From positions 1-15,652 of the forward strand of contig DAIOUL010000061.1 in NCBI GenBank assembly GCA_036759545.1: DNA of 15,652 bases, given 5' to 3'. Origin of the DNA: 66-474 sp036759545. Lineage in GTDB: Bacteria; Pseudomonadota; Gammaproteobacteria; Xanthomonadales; Rhodanobacteraceae. Position 1 is the stretch's first letter, and every line of letters starts with the position of its first letter. The notes below the pieces were generated by a model, which saw nothing but the letters and a program-made list of their open reading frames with translations, made no database searches and was not told the origin of the DNA. The translations under genes and the position numbers were made by a program. Below are positions 15,330 to 15,652 of this stretch, one piece after another.

Positions 15330-15652
15330 TTAGTCGGCCTGACGTCGCAAGAACGCCGGGATGTCCAGATAGTCGGGCATACCCGGGTCCGCCGGAGCCG
15401 CTTCCGGTTTGGCCACCGGTTTCGTGTGGCCTGCTCCAGCGTAGTCGACGACCTCATTGCCGGTACCGGTGCGCAGCACCGTACGCAGCGGGCGCTGCGG
15501 CGCGATCACTTCTTCCTGGCGCGGCACGGCCCGCAGCGGCGCGCGAGCAACCGCCGCGGCACGATTCAGCCCGGTAGCGACCACGGTTACGCGCACATCG
15601 TCCTGCATTTCCGGATCGAGCGCGGTGCCGAGCACCACGGTGGCGTCCTCGC
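15330..15652 (-). CDS. ftsZ: Cell division protein FtsZ, C-terminal part (5' end outside window)
   Basis: The last 107 residues of the tubulin-like GTPase that forms the division ring. The visible part starts in the end of the globular C-terminal domain (EDATVVLGTALDPEMQDDVR, then VTVVATGL). It continues through a variable Pro/Ala-rich linker (about 60 residues) and ends with the conserved C-terminal peptide PDYLDIPAFLRRQAD, which binds FtsA and ZipA. The stop is TAA. The neighbouring lpxC on the same strand is the classical order at the end of the division and cell-wall cluster. The N-terminal GTP-binding half lies beyond the window. Confidence 0.97.
   Translation of the reverse strand, partial: EDATVVLGTALDPEMQDDVRVTVVATGLNRAAAVARAPLRAVPRQEEVIAPQRPLRTVLRTGTGNEVVDYAGAGHTKPVAKPEAAPADPGMPDYLDIPAFLRRQAD

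Overview
The window is a stretch of a GC-rich gammaproteobacterial chromosome. Gene order and protein sequence point to the Lysobacterales (Xanthomonadales), possibly a Rhodanobacteraceae-like genus. The ftsZ, lpxC, DUF721/dciA, M23 peptidase, secA order is the pseudomonad/xanthomonad version of the end of the division and cell-wall cluster. The tesA/ybbA-ybbP arrangement matches the one in E. coli. The organism assignment is an inference; no rRNA is present.

Layout: 1-416 (-) is the N-terminal part of a sensor histidine kinase, cut by the window edge. 420-1148 (-) is its OmpR-type response regulator. 1308-1628 (+) is a small secreted EF-hand protein. 1614-2273 (-) is the periplasmic GDSL esterase TesA. 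It is divergent from, and overlaps the start of, the ABC exporter genes ybbA (2248-2934, +) and ybbP (about 3024-5507, +). 5508-5962 is a noncoding interval full of repeats and hairpins. 5963-6808 (-) is an exported protein with eight GSGD repeats. 6887-11866 (-) is a tight operon secA-nudE-cysQ-mazG (transcribed in that order). 11867-12384 is noncoding and holds a 272-bp MITE-like element and a structured repeat. 12385-13332 (-) is a membrane-anchored M23 peptidase. 13338-13823 (+) is a DUF721/DciA-like protein. 13956-14867 (-) is lpxC. 14868-15329 is a hairpin-rich gap, and 15330-15652 (-) is the 3' end of ftsZ.

Function: most genes serve the envelope: division (ftsZ), lipid A synthesis (lpxC), peptidoglycan (M23), secretion (secA), and membrane lipid or hydrophobic-compound handling (YbbAP/TesA). 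The genes behind secA are three different nucleotide-cleaving housekeeping enzymes: NudE, CysQ and MazG.

The coding content is largely ordinary. The unusual material is in the intergenic DNA. A roughly 97-nt element occurs twice (5805-5900 and 12285-12382). Its stems differ in sequence but keep pairing, while an ATTCAA loop, an AAGC bulge and a CAAGCAACC head are conserved. A second 45-nt repeat also occurs twice (5509-5553 and 5740-5784), with two compensatory base-pair changes. Related short hairpins with ATGGAT/ATCCAT-type loops are scattered elsewhere, one of them in the ybbA-ybbP junction. The histidine kinase is also odd: it begins directly at its HAMP-like region, with no room for a membrane sensor domain.
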